A DNA stretch of 64,000 bases from Armillaria gallica (GCA_037576215.1 JBANDB010000014.1:2418001-2482000), one strand, 5' to 3'; shown: positions 11,426-23,008, counted from the stretch's first letter. Notes: generated by a model not told the origin, from the letters alone. Numbers and translations are program-made.

Positions 11426-12660
11426 GATCCGGATGGCTGTTTCGCGGGGTAGCTCCAGATATATACTGATAGTGCGTAAACAGCAACCAACCGCCAGTGA
11501 CGGAAAGCCACCATAAGTAATTGTAACACCTGAAATTCCTTGAACACAATTGTAAATGTCTGTAATATTGACATGCAGTTGGTACTCGTCATCAGTCCCC
11601 GCTCCGATGTGCGAGTCTTACCCGCTAATTGAGATTCCTGGATGTTATGCCAGGTACTGAAGACGAATCACTAGACGTCCTGATGCTGCGAATTAAGTAA
11701 CAGGGAGACTAGTCTACTAAGTGTGGCTGAAACGAAAGAAACGCAAAACCCGTACTTTCTCTCTTCCCACGCTTTCGCCTAGTTTGGTACACATGACCCA
11801 CTGTTGATCGGGCTTTTCCAGTAGCCTGGCAAGCCGCTTTATAGATACTCGCGGAACTCGTACCTGCATATAAAGCCTGGTACCCAGGGCGGGGGTATAC
11901 TGGTAGGGTCGAAAAGTTTGCTATATTCAAACCCCGCGCAATGACGTGATCCGCCGAGCAGCTGCCGACCGCATAATCTTGCTGACATATCCCCCTAATG
12001 TATGGTTGCCTTCCTTCCTACTTACTAAGAGGGGTCTTACTGCCTTCCATCATCGATTTCCTGTTCGTCCCTTTTTCGCCTTCCACCGGCACATATGTTT
12101 GCGATATGTACACGAGGCTTGGCTGGCACCCTTTGTTGATCACTGGAAGGGCGCAACATTTTATACCCCTTTTCTGCTCTTGCTGAAAAGGTCGCTGAAT
12201 GTTCGTTCGCCGCCCTGCGCCTGGATCACTCTCTGCCACCACGCATTCGCTTTTATTGCATAATACACCATACTACGACGACTGCTGTCAGTTGTGGACT
12301 TCCCCTTGCTCGTGTTTATGCCGAGCCATCAGGAGGATGTCTCCTATATTTTTACGCCGTAATTTCTTTCGGTGCGCTGTATGTGTCATCGGTGCTTTGG
12401 ATTTCCTGGGACCGTGCCTCAATGCACATGAAGACGGTATTTCCTTAATGTACGTTGAAAACGGCACTTGTGTTTGAACATACCCCGCCTGCATTGAGGA
12501 GACACTGTCTCATATGGTTTCAGTTTTGTCAGTTTTATGACGCTGGCATGACGAAACTTGTATACGTCGCGGATAGTCAATATATTTTACACCCTAGTCC
12601 CTTCGTATGGGTCCGATCCCGTGAGACGCTTCATAGTCCCCGACACTATGATGTCAGTCA
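11426..12660. other. No gene seen
   Basis: Several frames of 60-105 codons are open by chance. None has exon borders, family similarity or a repeated counterpart. Confidence 0.35.
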
Positions 12661-12800
12661 CAGCGGCAGGGCCCTGCGCGGTCTGCGATGCTACTATGAA
12701 GTATATTGATGGCTTGGTAGCAACGACGCAGAAAACATTGGCTGTTTCCTTTTTAGGGACCGCTTGCCAGTGCGACTACTACTACTACTACTACTACTGT
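12660..12800 (+). repeat. Dispersed repeat ending in (TAC)n, copy 1
   Basis: It shares with 29,790-29,915 the landmarks GCGGTCTGCGATG, CGCAGAAAACATTGGCTGTT, TAGGGACCG, TTGCCAGTGCGAC and then a TAC run. The microsatellite here has eight ACT/TAC units (12,775-12,798), against about four at the other copy. In both copies one frame reads AVCD ... CQCD followed by tyrosines, so the element may once have been coding. Confidence 0.65.
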
Positions 12801-12835
12801 AACTCGCCCAGTATGTAGCTATCAGTACTCCTGTA

Positions 12836-13354
12836 ATGTCTACCGAGTCTTCAGAAAACCAGAGCAGTAACCAAACACCCAATCCTACAACACGGAATCC
12901 ACCATCTACGCCTCAAGCATCAACTGCGCCCTTCTACTTCCCCACAACATTCCCTAATACCTACACACCCAATAATTTCCCCTATACACCCATACAAGCC
13001 AACCCGCCTTTACAACGATCCCAGTCCTCCAATTTCCCCCAATCTCACAGACCACCGAACAGCTTTTCTGGTACCCCATCTGCTAGCTCCCGAAATCCTT
13101 CACAAGCTGCGAGTCAGAAACCGAAACAAAAATGGAGGACAACGGCAACAAAGCTAGAAGAACTGTTTGACCTACTCCATGACTTCAACTGGAATATTGG
13201 AGACTTGTTACTCTATCTCTTTCGAAGGGAGGATGAGCACCAGTGCCGAATCAAGGATGTCACAAGTACGCACCGGCAGATGACAAGTAAATCCAAGGAT
13301 AGAAACATTTCGAAGGCCGCTCTAGTCCTCCAGATCTCAGGGATTTCAGGCTAG
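12836..13354 (+). CDS. Hypothetical protein, low-complexity N-terminus
   Basis: The ATG opens a 172-codon frame. Residues 1-100 are very rich in Ser, Pro, Asn, Gln and Thr. Residues 101-135 form a more ordered part with TKLEELFDLLHDFNWNIGDL and LLYLFRR. It ends at a TAG inside a Pro/Ser-rich stretch, but neighbouring frames (13,457-14,070) stay open with similar Ser/Pro-rich content. The frame may therefore be the first exon of a longer gene or a degraded repetitive element. The mix of a disordered leader and a short helical motif resembles proteins in fungal repeat families, but I cannot name one. Confidence 0.35.
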   Translation: MSTESSENQSSNQTPNPTTRNPPSTPQASTAPFYFPTTFPNTYTPNNFPYTPIQANPPLQRSQSSNFPQSHRPPNSFSGTPSASSRNPSQAASQKPKQKWRTTATKLEELFDLLHDFNWNIGDLLLYLFRREDEHQCRIKDVTSTHRQMTSKSKDRNISKAALVLQISGISG

Positions 13355-14214
13355 GACTCCCCCCTCTCCTCCATCCCCTACCACACCTGCCCCAGCTCTA
13401 CCTCACAGACAAGTCTCCCCCTTCCCAGGAACACCCCATATCTTGCCAATATCCCCTTGATAGACGCGAAACCACTTGGTTTTGACGACAACGTTGTTGA
13501 TCAGGATTCTGACCAGATGCTTTTTGACTTTGACGACATGTCGATTCATGAGCAATCTAGTGATCAGTTTCTTTGGGAAACTCCACGATATCAATATAGA
13601 CTCCAAGCTCGTGTTCAATATGCACACTTCCCCTCGTGTCGGTTTCAGTATTATTTATTCCACAGGATTTTTTGCACCCGAAGCCCTTGATGAACCCCCC
13701 TCCTTTGACAACAATCTCTATTTATCCAACTGGGTACACGATACTGACCTACCCTCCCCAGCTTCCCCCTTATCTTTTCCTGCTTCTACGCCGCACGTTC
13801 CTTTCGCTAAGCGATCACCTTATACCGCAGACAAAAGCCTATTCACCTACAAACTTTATCGTTCATCATCATCATCCCCTTCTGCTTCTCCCGCCTCGTC
13901 CTTGGAGGCCATGCACTCCTTTGAACCTTCCCTCGTCGATGCCGTTTCTTCCAAAAAAGTTTCGGCAATGACGCCCACCTGGGCTTCCCAGCTTGGGATG
14001 CACCGGGACCGCATCACATTCGCACTTCATCCCCTCGTTCTCCTACTCGGCGCTCTCCCCTCTCTCCACTGATACCTAGACGCGACACTGTTTCCCCCTT
14101 CAGTCAGCGAACGCCCCTGCCTTGACCCTCGCCCCGGACATGGTTCGGATGTGCAGCGGCAAAGCCGAGTCAAGCGGCGTCACCGGTCCGATAGCTCATC
14201 TGACATTTTGGAAG
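13355..14214 (+). other. Ser/Pro-rich open frames, status unclear
   Basis: The longest frame is 13,476-14,072 and contains SSSSSPSASPASSLE. It could be a downstream exon of the preceding hypothetical gene or a relic. No convincing splice join was found. Confidence 0.25.
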
Positions 14215-15660
14215 GATTTTCCTGGCCGATTTCGTCATTTTGGGCTCTTTCATTCCACAAGAACATTTGTAGTCGCCTTTCCTGCACCTTTAGGAGATAT
14301 CCACCATTCAATATGTTCCTACCCGCCCGCATCAACTGTGGTATACTGCGGAGTCGACTTCAAGCATGTCGATGGTTGAGACGGTGCAGCTGTGAGTTCA
14401 TTGATGGCATGAGCATTCTTTGTGATATCAATCCAGAATCTTACTATGATCCCGTAGTCTGTGGATTTGTTCATTCATTGAACACCTCACCGATGATGGC
14501 TATCGCCAAGGTCGATAAACCAACACGCAAACAAGCGATACCGAAGTATTTCGAGTTGGATACAAATACAAACTCGGAGCTGACAAGGTTGGACCGTTGG
14601 ACGTGGATACTTGTGTCACTTTTTGCCCATGGAGCGCGTTCTCAGGACCGATGAAGCAGAAGGTTAGAAACGGAAGCAAAACCATTCGCCGGTCTTACGC
14701 GCGTAAATATCAGCTATATCTCCAAATCGCCGATTCCCTCCTGCAACTATCACTTCCATACCGCAGACAAAACAGGCGCAGTATGGGGAATACGTCGTGA
14801 TCCAAGATACAGATCTATGAAAGCAGATGCGCACTTCTGATTCCCATACTTGCAGCGTCCTCCAGGAATATACGAAGATTTCGGTGAGAGAACGTGTGCA
14901 GTAGAGGCCAGAGGGGAAGATGTTCTATCGCGTCAGTCTTAGACGTCGTAAATCCTTTGCCGTCAGTCTGATAGTTTGCCAACGTTACTGGTTTGACTCG
15001 TTGCTTTCTTCTAGTATTGATAGACAATTTATCCGACCCGGTAGTGATTAAACCGACTCTTTGGCGACCACTGAAGATGCCGTGGCTCTGCTGCAGTGTT
15101 CCTGTTTCGGTTTTTCTAGGCGTGTATTATTCCATTCGTTACAACAAGCTATTCCAAATTGCAGCCTCGAAGTCGCCGATCTATGATTCTTCCCTCTTAG
15201 CTTCTCTTGTGTCGGTTCCCGTTGGCTGACAATTATCCACCATCCTGACAATGTACGATTTGCTTTTGAAGCGAGAACGTACTCGTGACACCCTGGTTCA
15301 ACGATCATATTGGCATTGATGCTTATACTATGTGCCACAGTCGCGAGAAAGCAGCGGAGAATTAGAAATACGATAGGTGCGTGCACGATACGTACCTCTG
15401 TCTTGCCAATCTCGCCTTTGTAACAACAGTGCGCGGTCATTAATGAGATCGAAAAAGTTGTCGAAAACCGTAGTCTTCTCTTCATCTATCCCAGGCAGGA
15501 TGATCTTCACGGTGATCCACAGTCGTTACCCTTGCGTTCTTTTATCTGGTACCCCACATTCTTTGCAAATTCCTTATCTAGATTTTGTCTCTAATTGCAC
15601 ACAGGAACAATCCGCGGAGGCAAAATTGAATCCCAAAGACGAACAAAAAGAAACACTCAC
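14215..15660 (+). repeat. Segmental repeat block Y, copy 2
   Basis: This is the counterpart of 3,356-4,560. The plus-strand trace PGRFRHFGLFHSTRTFVVAF (about 14,222-14,281) is slightly better preserved than at 3.4 kb. KVDKPTRKQAIPKYFELD is readable near 14,507-14,560. A section near 15,040-15,480 has no counterpart in copy 1, so an insertion here or a deletion there has occurred. Confidence 0.55.
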
Positions 15661-16260
15661 TTTCGCTAGCTCAGCCTGTCATTCGACAGATTTTCTGATC
15701 CTGATTCGATTTCTGCTCTTGATATTAGCACCGCTTTTTCTGACCAAGCTAATCCGGACTCACTGAGAAGGGGAAGATGGTCGCAGTGGAGAGACGATCG
15801 TCTGCCTCACATCCAGATCCTCATATGCTTTCGCACTACCAGAAATGGAGAAGATACAAGTCGCCCTCCGAATCCTTCCAGACACACATCGAGACCGACG
15901 AGTCAGGCTGCCTTAGTTCAGTCTAAGGAAGACATCACTGTCCCCATCGAGGTGAGCCAGCGAACATCGGTGACCACAATGATCACGGTTAGCAGCATCG
16001 ACCCACCGTGCGCCAGAAGACCAACACACGGATGCCTCTACGGAAGTCCTTATGACGACAGGTAGTCCTGCCTCCTTCGGATCGACCGCTGCGTTGCCCG
16101 GAAATTATGGGAGTATTCGGGTATTTGCGTTCCCCGATTTATGATGGCGAACTTGGGACCCAATGTTCAGAGTTTTGTTTTTCTGCTGGCTCACTGGGAT
16201 GATCTGAGACAAGCAAGATCGGGTCATGCAGAAGGCGATGCGACCACTCCTGCTAGAATT
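15650..16260 (+). pseudogene. Relic X, copy 3
   Basis: It begins with the CACTCACTTTCGCTAGCTCA border seen at position 1. The second block reads ALPGNYGSIRVFAFPDL and is then stopped by TGA where copy 2 has a Leu codon. A three-base insertion relative to copies 1 and 2 lies just before the GTGAGC near 15,950. It is clearly non-functional. Confidence 0.5.
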
Positions 16261-16870
16261 TATCAATTATTTTCTTTGGCGTATGATGATTCATGTCCCT
16301 TACGCCTATTCTTTTGAGCTAGCTGTCTCCAATGGTTAGCTGTCAACTATAAGATTTATTCGTCATTACTCTCTTATAGCCGAGTATATCACCCCTTCGA
16401 GATTTTACATTTGATATCATGATACCATCCTTCTCGGCGAGCGCTCGCGCCGTGATTTCTAGTGTTCAGTCTGTTGGGCAGCAAGTCGATGAACACGCTT
16501 GTTTACGGCGCCTATTATTTGATACTCTAACAAACCCTACGATGCTTACGAAGCAGCAGAGACGGAAACACAACAATTCAAAGCCATACATAAAGTACAA
16601 GCAACATAGACCAAAGCAACAAAAAACTGGGGTAAGTATGAATCTGAGTAAATCAAAGCTCAAGATCGTCATGATTGGCGAAGAAGTGACAAAATAGGAA
16701 CAGGAATACGCTGCTCGTATATTCATTGGTTGTCGATTTGTTTGCAATCGGCGATGAATAGACAAAAGCAACAAGAACTGTAACTATGGGGAACAAGTGA
16801 ATGGAATCCGGCACGACGAGGACTTGGAGGATAGAAGTAAGATGTAGGATGCTGTCGTCGACTCCATAGT
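16261..16870. other. 3' flank of A4, no gene seen
   Basis: Contains a CACAACAATTCAAAGCCATA motif near 16,570 shared with the 3' flanks of other A units. No supported exon. Confidence 0.35.
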
Positions 16871-17727
16871 CTAAGTGTGCGGACCCGACCAGGCGCCAGG
16901 CGTCGCCCCGTACATCACATTTAAACTGTCATGGAAATACAAGCCCTCATCTGTCGGTTCACCATCTGGCTGACGAGCATAGGAGGAGTTGATGAAATGG
17001 TCCGGATATTGAACGAAGTAATTGTTTGAGCTGTAAGCTTGGGCCTGGGTGATATCCGAATGTATTCCGGATGAGGCGCTAGTACTGGAAGATGGAGGCG
17101 AGATGGATGTGAGAGTGAGAGGAACGTCCCTCGCATCGCTAGAAGTGCTCAATGCACAGTGGGGGCTGGGGGCGAAAATAGGCGCGGTAGCGACCAGTGC
17201 CATGCCGTTCGCGTCGTGAGATGAAAGGAGCGTAGAGCTTGGAGTGAATGGATTATCCATGGCGTCACTCATCGCGTCGGCATTGTAAGAAGGGCTATTG
17301 CTGTCCATGAAATAGTCCAAAGCGTTCCACGGCTCCGCAAAACGATACGGGTTATTGGTGGCGACGTGGTCGCAAAGCTGAGTCTCGCACGTGCAACGTT
17401 GCACCAGAGGTGTCTGCAAGGGAGACTGCATGGGTTAAAGTCACTATGCGTAGTGGGGGAAAGCGCACCTTTTGCACATACGCGGCACATTGAGTCGGGG
17501 GATAGTGATTTACAACCATCGAAACGTAGTCGACATGGGCGTGAATACCGTGGCCACACTGACCGCAAATGCTCTGGGAGAGGTGAGCGCGAGGATATGA
17601 ACGAAAGTGAACGAGAGTCTACCTGATCTAACAAGGTCGATACAAACCATGGACACTGACATTGCTGGACGGTGTTGTCAGTGATATGGATGCATTGTCC
17701 TCGGGATGGTAAGCTTGCTGAAGACAT
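16871..17727 (-). CDS. Family A protein A4 (Cys/His-rich, unknown function)
   Basis: Exons are 17623-17727, 17469-17573 and 16871-17413, giving 250 aa, intact. Exon 1 ends its Cys motif as QQCQCPWF. Exon 2 has CGQCGHGIHAHVDYV and TQCAAYVQK. Exon 3 has TPLVQRCTCETQLCDHV, then a Ser/Thr-rich tail with VQYPDHFINSSYARQ. The second donor is GTGCGC rather than the GTATGC of A1 and A3. Copies A4 and A5 share an extra Gln in exon 1 (QQCQC) and may be each other's closest relatives. Confidence 0.82.
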
Positions 17728-17791
17728 CGATGATTGTAAAAGGGCTGATATGTGAAGATGCGATGGAAACTGAGGTTCATCTTGGTGTACT

Positions 17792-17799
17792 TTATATAA
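17792..17799 (-). promoter_or_regulatory. TATATAAA-type box of A4
   Basis: CTTATATAAAG on the minus strand, about 65-72 nt before the A4 ATG. Confidence 0.5.
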
Positions 17800-17871
17800 G
17801 GACTAGATAAATGCAGATGCTAAGCAGAGTGAAATTGTGGTTTGTTTGTGCAGGACGGTCTTACTCCGGTT

Positions 17872-17921
17872 TTCTAAACTCTAAACGCTAAACGTTAAAC
17901 GTTTAAACGCTAAAAACTCTG
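17872..17921. repeat. Degenerate CTAAACG repeats
   Basis: Six to seven imperfect copies of a CTAAAC(G/T) heptamer, including the palindrome AACGTTTAAACG. The motif is reminiscent of telomere-type repeats but is not TTAGGG. Confidence 0.5.
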
Positions 17922-18465
17922 TCACCTATATACCCGTTCCATCGCAGCGCCCTCCTCGCTCTGCAAGGCTTATTCAATTGACTCGTGCGGGCGGCCTTCG
18001 GCATTAGATTTCAATATATCCATCCAGATCCCTTCCATCCGTATCGCCTGGCCAGGCATCGTCTCCGGTCTCCTCTCGTACTACTTAGTGCCTCTGCACC
18101 CGGCCCTCTGTCAGCCGAAGTTGTCGCGCCAGCAATATTCAGTCTGTAGCGTATGTCGAATGCGGACCTCGCGCATTCCCCCTAGGCCGCTTTGACCTTA
18201 AGCTTAAGGAGCGACGCCCAAATCCTGTCTGTTCCAATTGCAAGGAGCGGGAATAAATTGCATGTGTGTACTACCGACATTACATGTATGTTTCCTCGTT
18301 GACGATCCTCAGAGACGAGTAGGTTTTTAAACTTTACCGACGCGGTCTGCAGCTTCGTGCCATGGTGTTGCCAACTTTCCTCATCAGTTATTTTAGAGCT
18401 ATCCACGGGAAAGCCGTCCACTCTCAAAACGGTTCTTCCCCCTTCGCCTCTCCCGCCTCTCATCA

Positions 18466-18760
18466 TTGGCATTCCCCAGCTCAAGCTCGGATTCTTCTCC
18501 TCTCCTCTTTGGCGGTTGTTCAGTGTACAATGTGAGTTGGCCATTCAGCCGGTCTATCGTGCCACTAACCCGTCCGTTGCAGGGCATGTTCTTGAGTCTT
18601 GATCCCATCGAGTTCTCGGGACGATTCCTCGATCTAATTGGACACAAGAGCAGCGTTATTGCCCTCATCGTTGCCGTCTAGGCTACGCCTTTGGTGTTGA
18701 CGAACAGGGCGTCCCTGTCAACGGCGAAGTCCACGGGTCATAGCGACTACTCCATTCAAC
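18466..18760 (+). pseudogene. Two-exon remnant of an unknown gene
   Basis: Exon-like pieces PLLFGGCSVYN (ending at a GTGAGT donor near 18,532) and GMFLSLDPIEFSGRFLDLIG (starting after TTGCAG near 18,582) join in phase 0. The second continues to IALIVAV and then a TAG. Shifted by one frame, the sequence carries on as GYAFGVDEQGVPVNGEVHG before another stop. This looks like a frameshifted coding remnant. I do not recognise the family, and no start could be found. Confidence 0.4.
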
Positions 18761-19621
18761 AACCGTGACAGAACACGTCGCAAGTGTCAGTTTCCCGCCG
18801 TCGAAGTGCATAACAAGGATCTTTCAATGTCGCACCGAGACTGTCGCGCGAGGTTTTAGGGTCTGTTCGGCTGCCCTTACTCGTTGTAAGGGACCGGCCA
18901 CAGGTCTATTGCGTTTATAACGCGCTGTTTCGAAATCCGAACGAGTGTTGGTCATACTGATTTGGCATTCACTGTCTTGCATCGATGGTGTGGTGTCCCA
19001 TCCTTTCTCACCCTTTTCGGGCTGGATGGTATGACTTTACGAGACCTCCGTCGCAAATTCTTCCGTCGAGACTCTTCTGTCCACATCACAAACTCGCGCT
19101 ATGCCCAAACAGAACTTGAAGACTGTAGGGATGTGTCGACTCTCAAGAATTCGGGAATACAGGAGGAGATACCAAAGATGGACATGCACTCATCTTGACG
19201 CTCGAGATGCACATTTTTCTTGCTGTTCTACCCATTCTTAGTCTTTCCCCTGGAGTGCCTTTCCTGAACGACTGTGCTATACGTATATTGAGAACGGAGC
19301 CTGGCCGGATTTGGTCCATATCAAACTAGTCTCCTAGACACAGCAGGCTCAGCATGCAGAATCTTAAATCTCTTGACAAGCGATTTTGGATCCCACTGGA
19401 GTGTCATAGCCGAGATTCAGTGTGGTAAGCTCCTCCTCACCAGGAGTCGCCAAAATCGGGCCGAGAAGTCTTCGCACGGCCCGGGAGACGCCGCATCCTG
19501 AACGTGACAGGTGTGACAAACTTCACTTGCCATCTACCCCTCAGCTTTGTGCCTGCATTCCACAAAAAGGTATAAAATTGCTCAAATACATGAAATTCAT
19601 GACTGAGCGCCTACCAGCAGT
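18761..19621. other. No firm gene
   Basis: Short open frames only. The stretch near 18,962-19,198 is open for 78 codons but has no recognised motif. Upstream exons of the gene starting at 19,622 might lie here. Confidence 0.25.
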
Positions 19622-20195
19622 ATGGATGACCACGCCAACGAAATGGAGGTCATCGGCGGATATAGCTACACCTTCGCTGATGTGAAGATCATGTCGGCCA
19701 GACTAAACCCTCCTCCTCATCCTTTGTGCCCTCCAGTGTCCCTGTTCGCCAAGGTGGTACTTTATCTCACGAAAAATAGGCTGTTGGCGACTTCATGTGA
19801 GGATGACGCTGTACCCGAAGGACGACGCCTAGTGGTGGCCACTCAGTCGAAATGGGTCCCAATCAACAACAAAGGCCTCTCTACTCGCTTTCATCCCAGA
19901 GATCCTGAAGATACGCTTCTGAAGAAGGAGTTTTCCAAGATCTTCCCCGGTCTGACTGAAGACCCTGAGTACGTCACCTTGGCAGACCCCTTTTTTGAAG
20001 TCGCGTTGTGCGTCCTGTTTTGCGATTTTTTCAATGTCGGATTGATCTCAATTTATTGTCCAGGAACTCTCAGCAACGTTTGCCTGTTGTGATGATGACT
20101 CCAGGTCTAGGCTAGCGGGCGATTATGCAGTCTACATTCCTTTCGAGAACTTCCGTTCGATTATGTGCCAATGCCTGTCTCTTTTTCTGTCGTGA
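19622..20195 (+). CDS. Hypothetical protein, two exons, possibly partial at the 5' end
   Basis: Exon 1 (19622-19999) contains RRLVVATQSKWVPINNKG and EFSKIFPGLTEDPEYVTL. A 64-nt GT...AG intron (20000-20063, ending TTGTCCAG) then joins in phase 0 to an exon reading DYAVYIPFENFRSIM before TGA at 20195. The smooth continuation across a typical intron is good evidence for a real gene or a very recent relic. The ATG at 19622 directly follows a CAGCAG, so it could equally be the first codon after an intron and the true start may be further upstream. I do not recognise the family. About 169 aa as modelled. Confidence 0.45.
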
Positions 20196-20654
20196 TGTAA
20201 TTTCGATATTGTAATTCATCGTCTCAAAATCAGGAGGCAATCATCTGTTATCAATCATAATGAATGCTGTTTTGTGCTACAGGGACAACCAGGAGGTAGA
20301 ATCTGTATCACCGTGAGCGTAGTACCCCCCACCGTTATCAGGCAGGTCTTCACCCAAAATTCCAGCTAGACATTCAGGCTGATTCAAACCCCCACACATC
20401 CTGGATGAGACAATGGAGAACTTGGAAGTTACCAAGAGGAGGAGTCGCCAGATTAGGTAGGCGCACGATCACGATAGGACATCTGAACTTGGTAACCACT
20501 CATCATTCTTAGGCACTTGCAAAAGTACAATCCTCAGCAATATATAATACGTCAATATTCTCCAAATGTCCTACCAGTCTCTCCATGCCTCCTACTGAAC
20601 GCCGAGAATTTGGAGGATGAAAGTAAGACGTTAAGGATGCCGCCGCCGGAAGGA
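20196..20654. other. Convergent gap before A5
   Basis: No gene seen. It contains the 3' flank of A5. Confidence 0.35.
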
Positions 20655-21493
20655 TTAAGCGTACGGATCCGACCTGGCTTCGGGCGTCGGACCATACATC
20701 AGATTTGAATGATTATGGTGATGGAAAGCCGCATCCGTCGCGCCACCGTTTGACTGACGAGCGTAGGAGTCGTTCATGAAATGGTCCGGGTACTGGACAA
20801 AGTGATTGTCTGAGCCATAAGCCTGGGTATCAGCGTTATCCGGTTGAATACAGGATGATGCTCTGTGACTGGCCAAAGGGGAAGAGACAGGAATGCTCGT
20901 CGTTTCGCGGGAAGGACTGAATACGTAACGGGGACTGGGGCAGAAAATAGACGCTTCAGTAATTGGCACGTCGTGAGAAACGGCGGCAGTGTCGGAATCG
21001 ACACTGGAAGAAAACGATATGGTGCTGGGCGTGTATGGACTGCTGATAGCATCGTTGGAGGAGTCGATCATGTTGACATTGACATTACCCAGAACATTCC
21101 ATGGCTCGGCAGAGCGGTACCAGTTCTCGATAGTGACATGATCAGCAAGCCAAACTTCACACGTGCAACGTTGTGTCAGAGGCGTCTGGTTTGCATCAGT
21201 TGTAGATACCATGTAGAGTGGGGAAGAACATACGTTCTGGACATACGCGACACATTGGGTCGCAGGATAATGGCTGACGACCATGGAAACATAGTCGGCA
21301 TGAGCATGAATACCGTGTCCACACTGACCGCAGATGTGCTAGGGGAAATTAGAACAAGGGAGAATGTGAGCACAGGTGAATGAGAGCCTACAGGTTCTAG
21401 CAGGGTCGGCACAAACCATGGGCACTGACATTGTTGGATGTTGTTAGTGAGATGAATGCATTGTCCTCGGGATGGCAAGAGTGCTGAAGACAT
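20655..21493 (-). CDS. Family A protein A5 (Cys/His-rich, unknown function)
   Basis: Exons are 21392-21493, 21234-21338 and 20655-21185, giving 245 aa, intact. Exon 1 has QQCQCPWFVPTLLEP. Exon 2 has CGQCGHGIHAHADYVSMVV and QCVAYVQN. Exon 3 has TPLTQRCTCEVWLADHV and ends with HFMNDSYARQSNGG and a His/Asn-rich C-terminus. Intron 2 happens to be open in the exon frame, so a retained-intron form would add 16 residues. It is the most right-hand copy. No other copy appears beyond it in the window. Confidence 0.82.
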
Positions 21494-21547
21494 TGACGAC
21501 TGGATGAGCGCCGATGCGATAGAGGTTCATCTCGCTCAGCGCTGTGC

Positions 21548-21555
21548 TTTATATA
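21548..21555 (-). promoter_or_regulatory. TATATAAA box of A5
   Basis: TATATAAA on the minus strand, about 55 nt before the A5 ATG. Confidence 0.5.
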
Positions 21556-23008
21556 ATGGACTAGGTAGATATGTATGTTCATAAGTAGGTAGACCCTGAG
21601 GTTGATGAGGCTTCAGATGCCATTGATGAGAAGCTTCGTGACGGTATTCGGTTTCGTTTCTGATTTGGTGTTGACAGGATGTGCTGTGATGGGATCATGG
21701 TGACGGTGAACTTCAATCATCCGGTGAATTCACCGGGCCTGTGATGGACTCATTCGGTCTATCGTGTCAAGATCGTGTCAAGGGGGAACTTCATGGACGG
21801 TGCCGGAAGCAATGCATTGGGGGGACGGTGACCTTAGTGCCAAGGACAATTGGGTTAGTTGGCCCGGTCGCGAGATCTCCATACAGCAATGGGAGTTGGT
21901 GAGCAAGCCACATCCCGTGTTTGTTCAATGTCAGCGCGACTATCTCTAAACTCAAGCAACAAGCCGAGTAAGTGCTGCGATGGTCCCTGTGACTGCTGAT
22001 ACCTTGCCGCTCGCACTTCAGCTCGCTCCGACGTCATTCACTTTACTTATCTTATCTCCAGTAAAATCGCCGAGGCTGCCAGGGGCAGTTGCTGATCCTG
22101 TACCTCTCTTCAGTCTTTACTTCCTCGCCGTTACCGCTGCCCCCCCCCCCATTTGTGGTGTTCCACCTCCCGGAATTTTGGCGCCAAAAGCCTATTAGAA
22201 ACGGAAAGAGTTTTATTTCTTAAACATATAGCACCGCTTGCATAGTTATGAGAGAATGAACGGCATCACTCTTTACGCGTAAGATTTCCCCTGGGCCCGA
22301 ATATTAAGTGTTGACGTCGAGGGTCGTTGAGGGCTGTCAAGAAGCACCATCCTGTCGTACCTGATATGGAGAGAATTTGCGGCTGCGCCGCCTTTCCTGC
22401 CCATGATGCTTCACTGCTTCTCCCGCATCGACCCTGGCGTAGATCACCCGCAGAGTTGCCGCAGAATTCCCCGCCACTTACCCAATCGTAAGTACTGTCA
22501 AGCGTCAGGGTGCACAGGAATCGCCTAAACGGTATGTTACAGTCTCTATTCTCCTCTTGGTCTGTTCGTGTTAGATATTAGACGCAGATGTACACGAGTC
22601 AGATGTGTAAGTGCTTGGCGCAGCTTGCTGAGCGAAGCGTCGGAAAGAATCCGTGTCGTGCAAAGTTCTGAATAAGAGAATATACCTAGGCGTTCACTGG
22701 ATATCGGCGTCTTCGTTTCTCACCCGTGTGTACGTTTCTAGATACTTGGTCAAAGTTACCGGACGTGGTTTGCCCGCCTTAACTTCAGGTGGTTTGAAAT
22801 CGCGCGCAAGTTTGAGAGGTACTAAGTAGTACAAGAAGTACGTGTAGCGAAGATCAAAGTAAGATTAGAAAGAGATGATGATATACAGTGCATAGGTATG
22901 TGGTATATAAATGATGAAAAGACGAGAGGAGGGCATGTTCCAATCACAGTCCCGCCGTATAATGCAAAACACCCAACAATTTATCCTACGACAGTCAGCA
23001 AGATTGCA
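21556..23008. other. Long gap with no gene seen
   Basis: Boundary between the A-family region and the ADF-H/PH gene. A poly-C run of about 11 bases lies at 22,140-22,150. Open frames near 21,980-22,198 are low-complexity (Pro/Leu/Ala) and unsupported. Confidence 0.4.

Noticed and set aside
11860..11940. tRNA-like stretch ending TTCAAACCCCGC
   Set aside because: No matching acceptor stem or anticodon arm could be folded around it.
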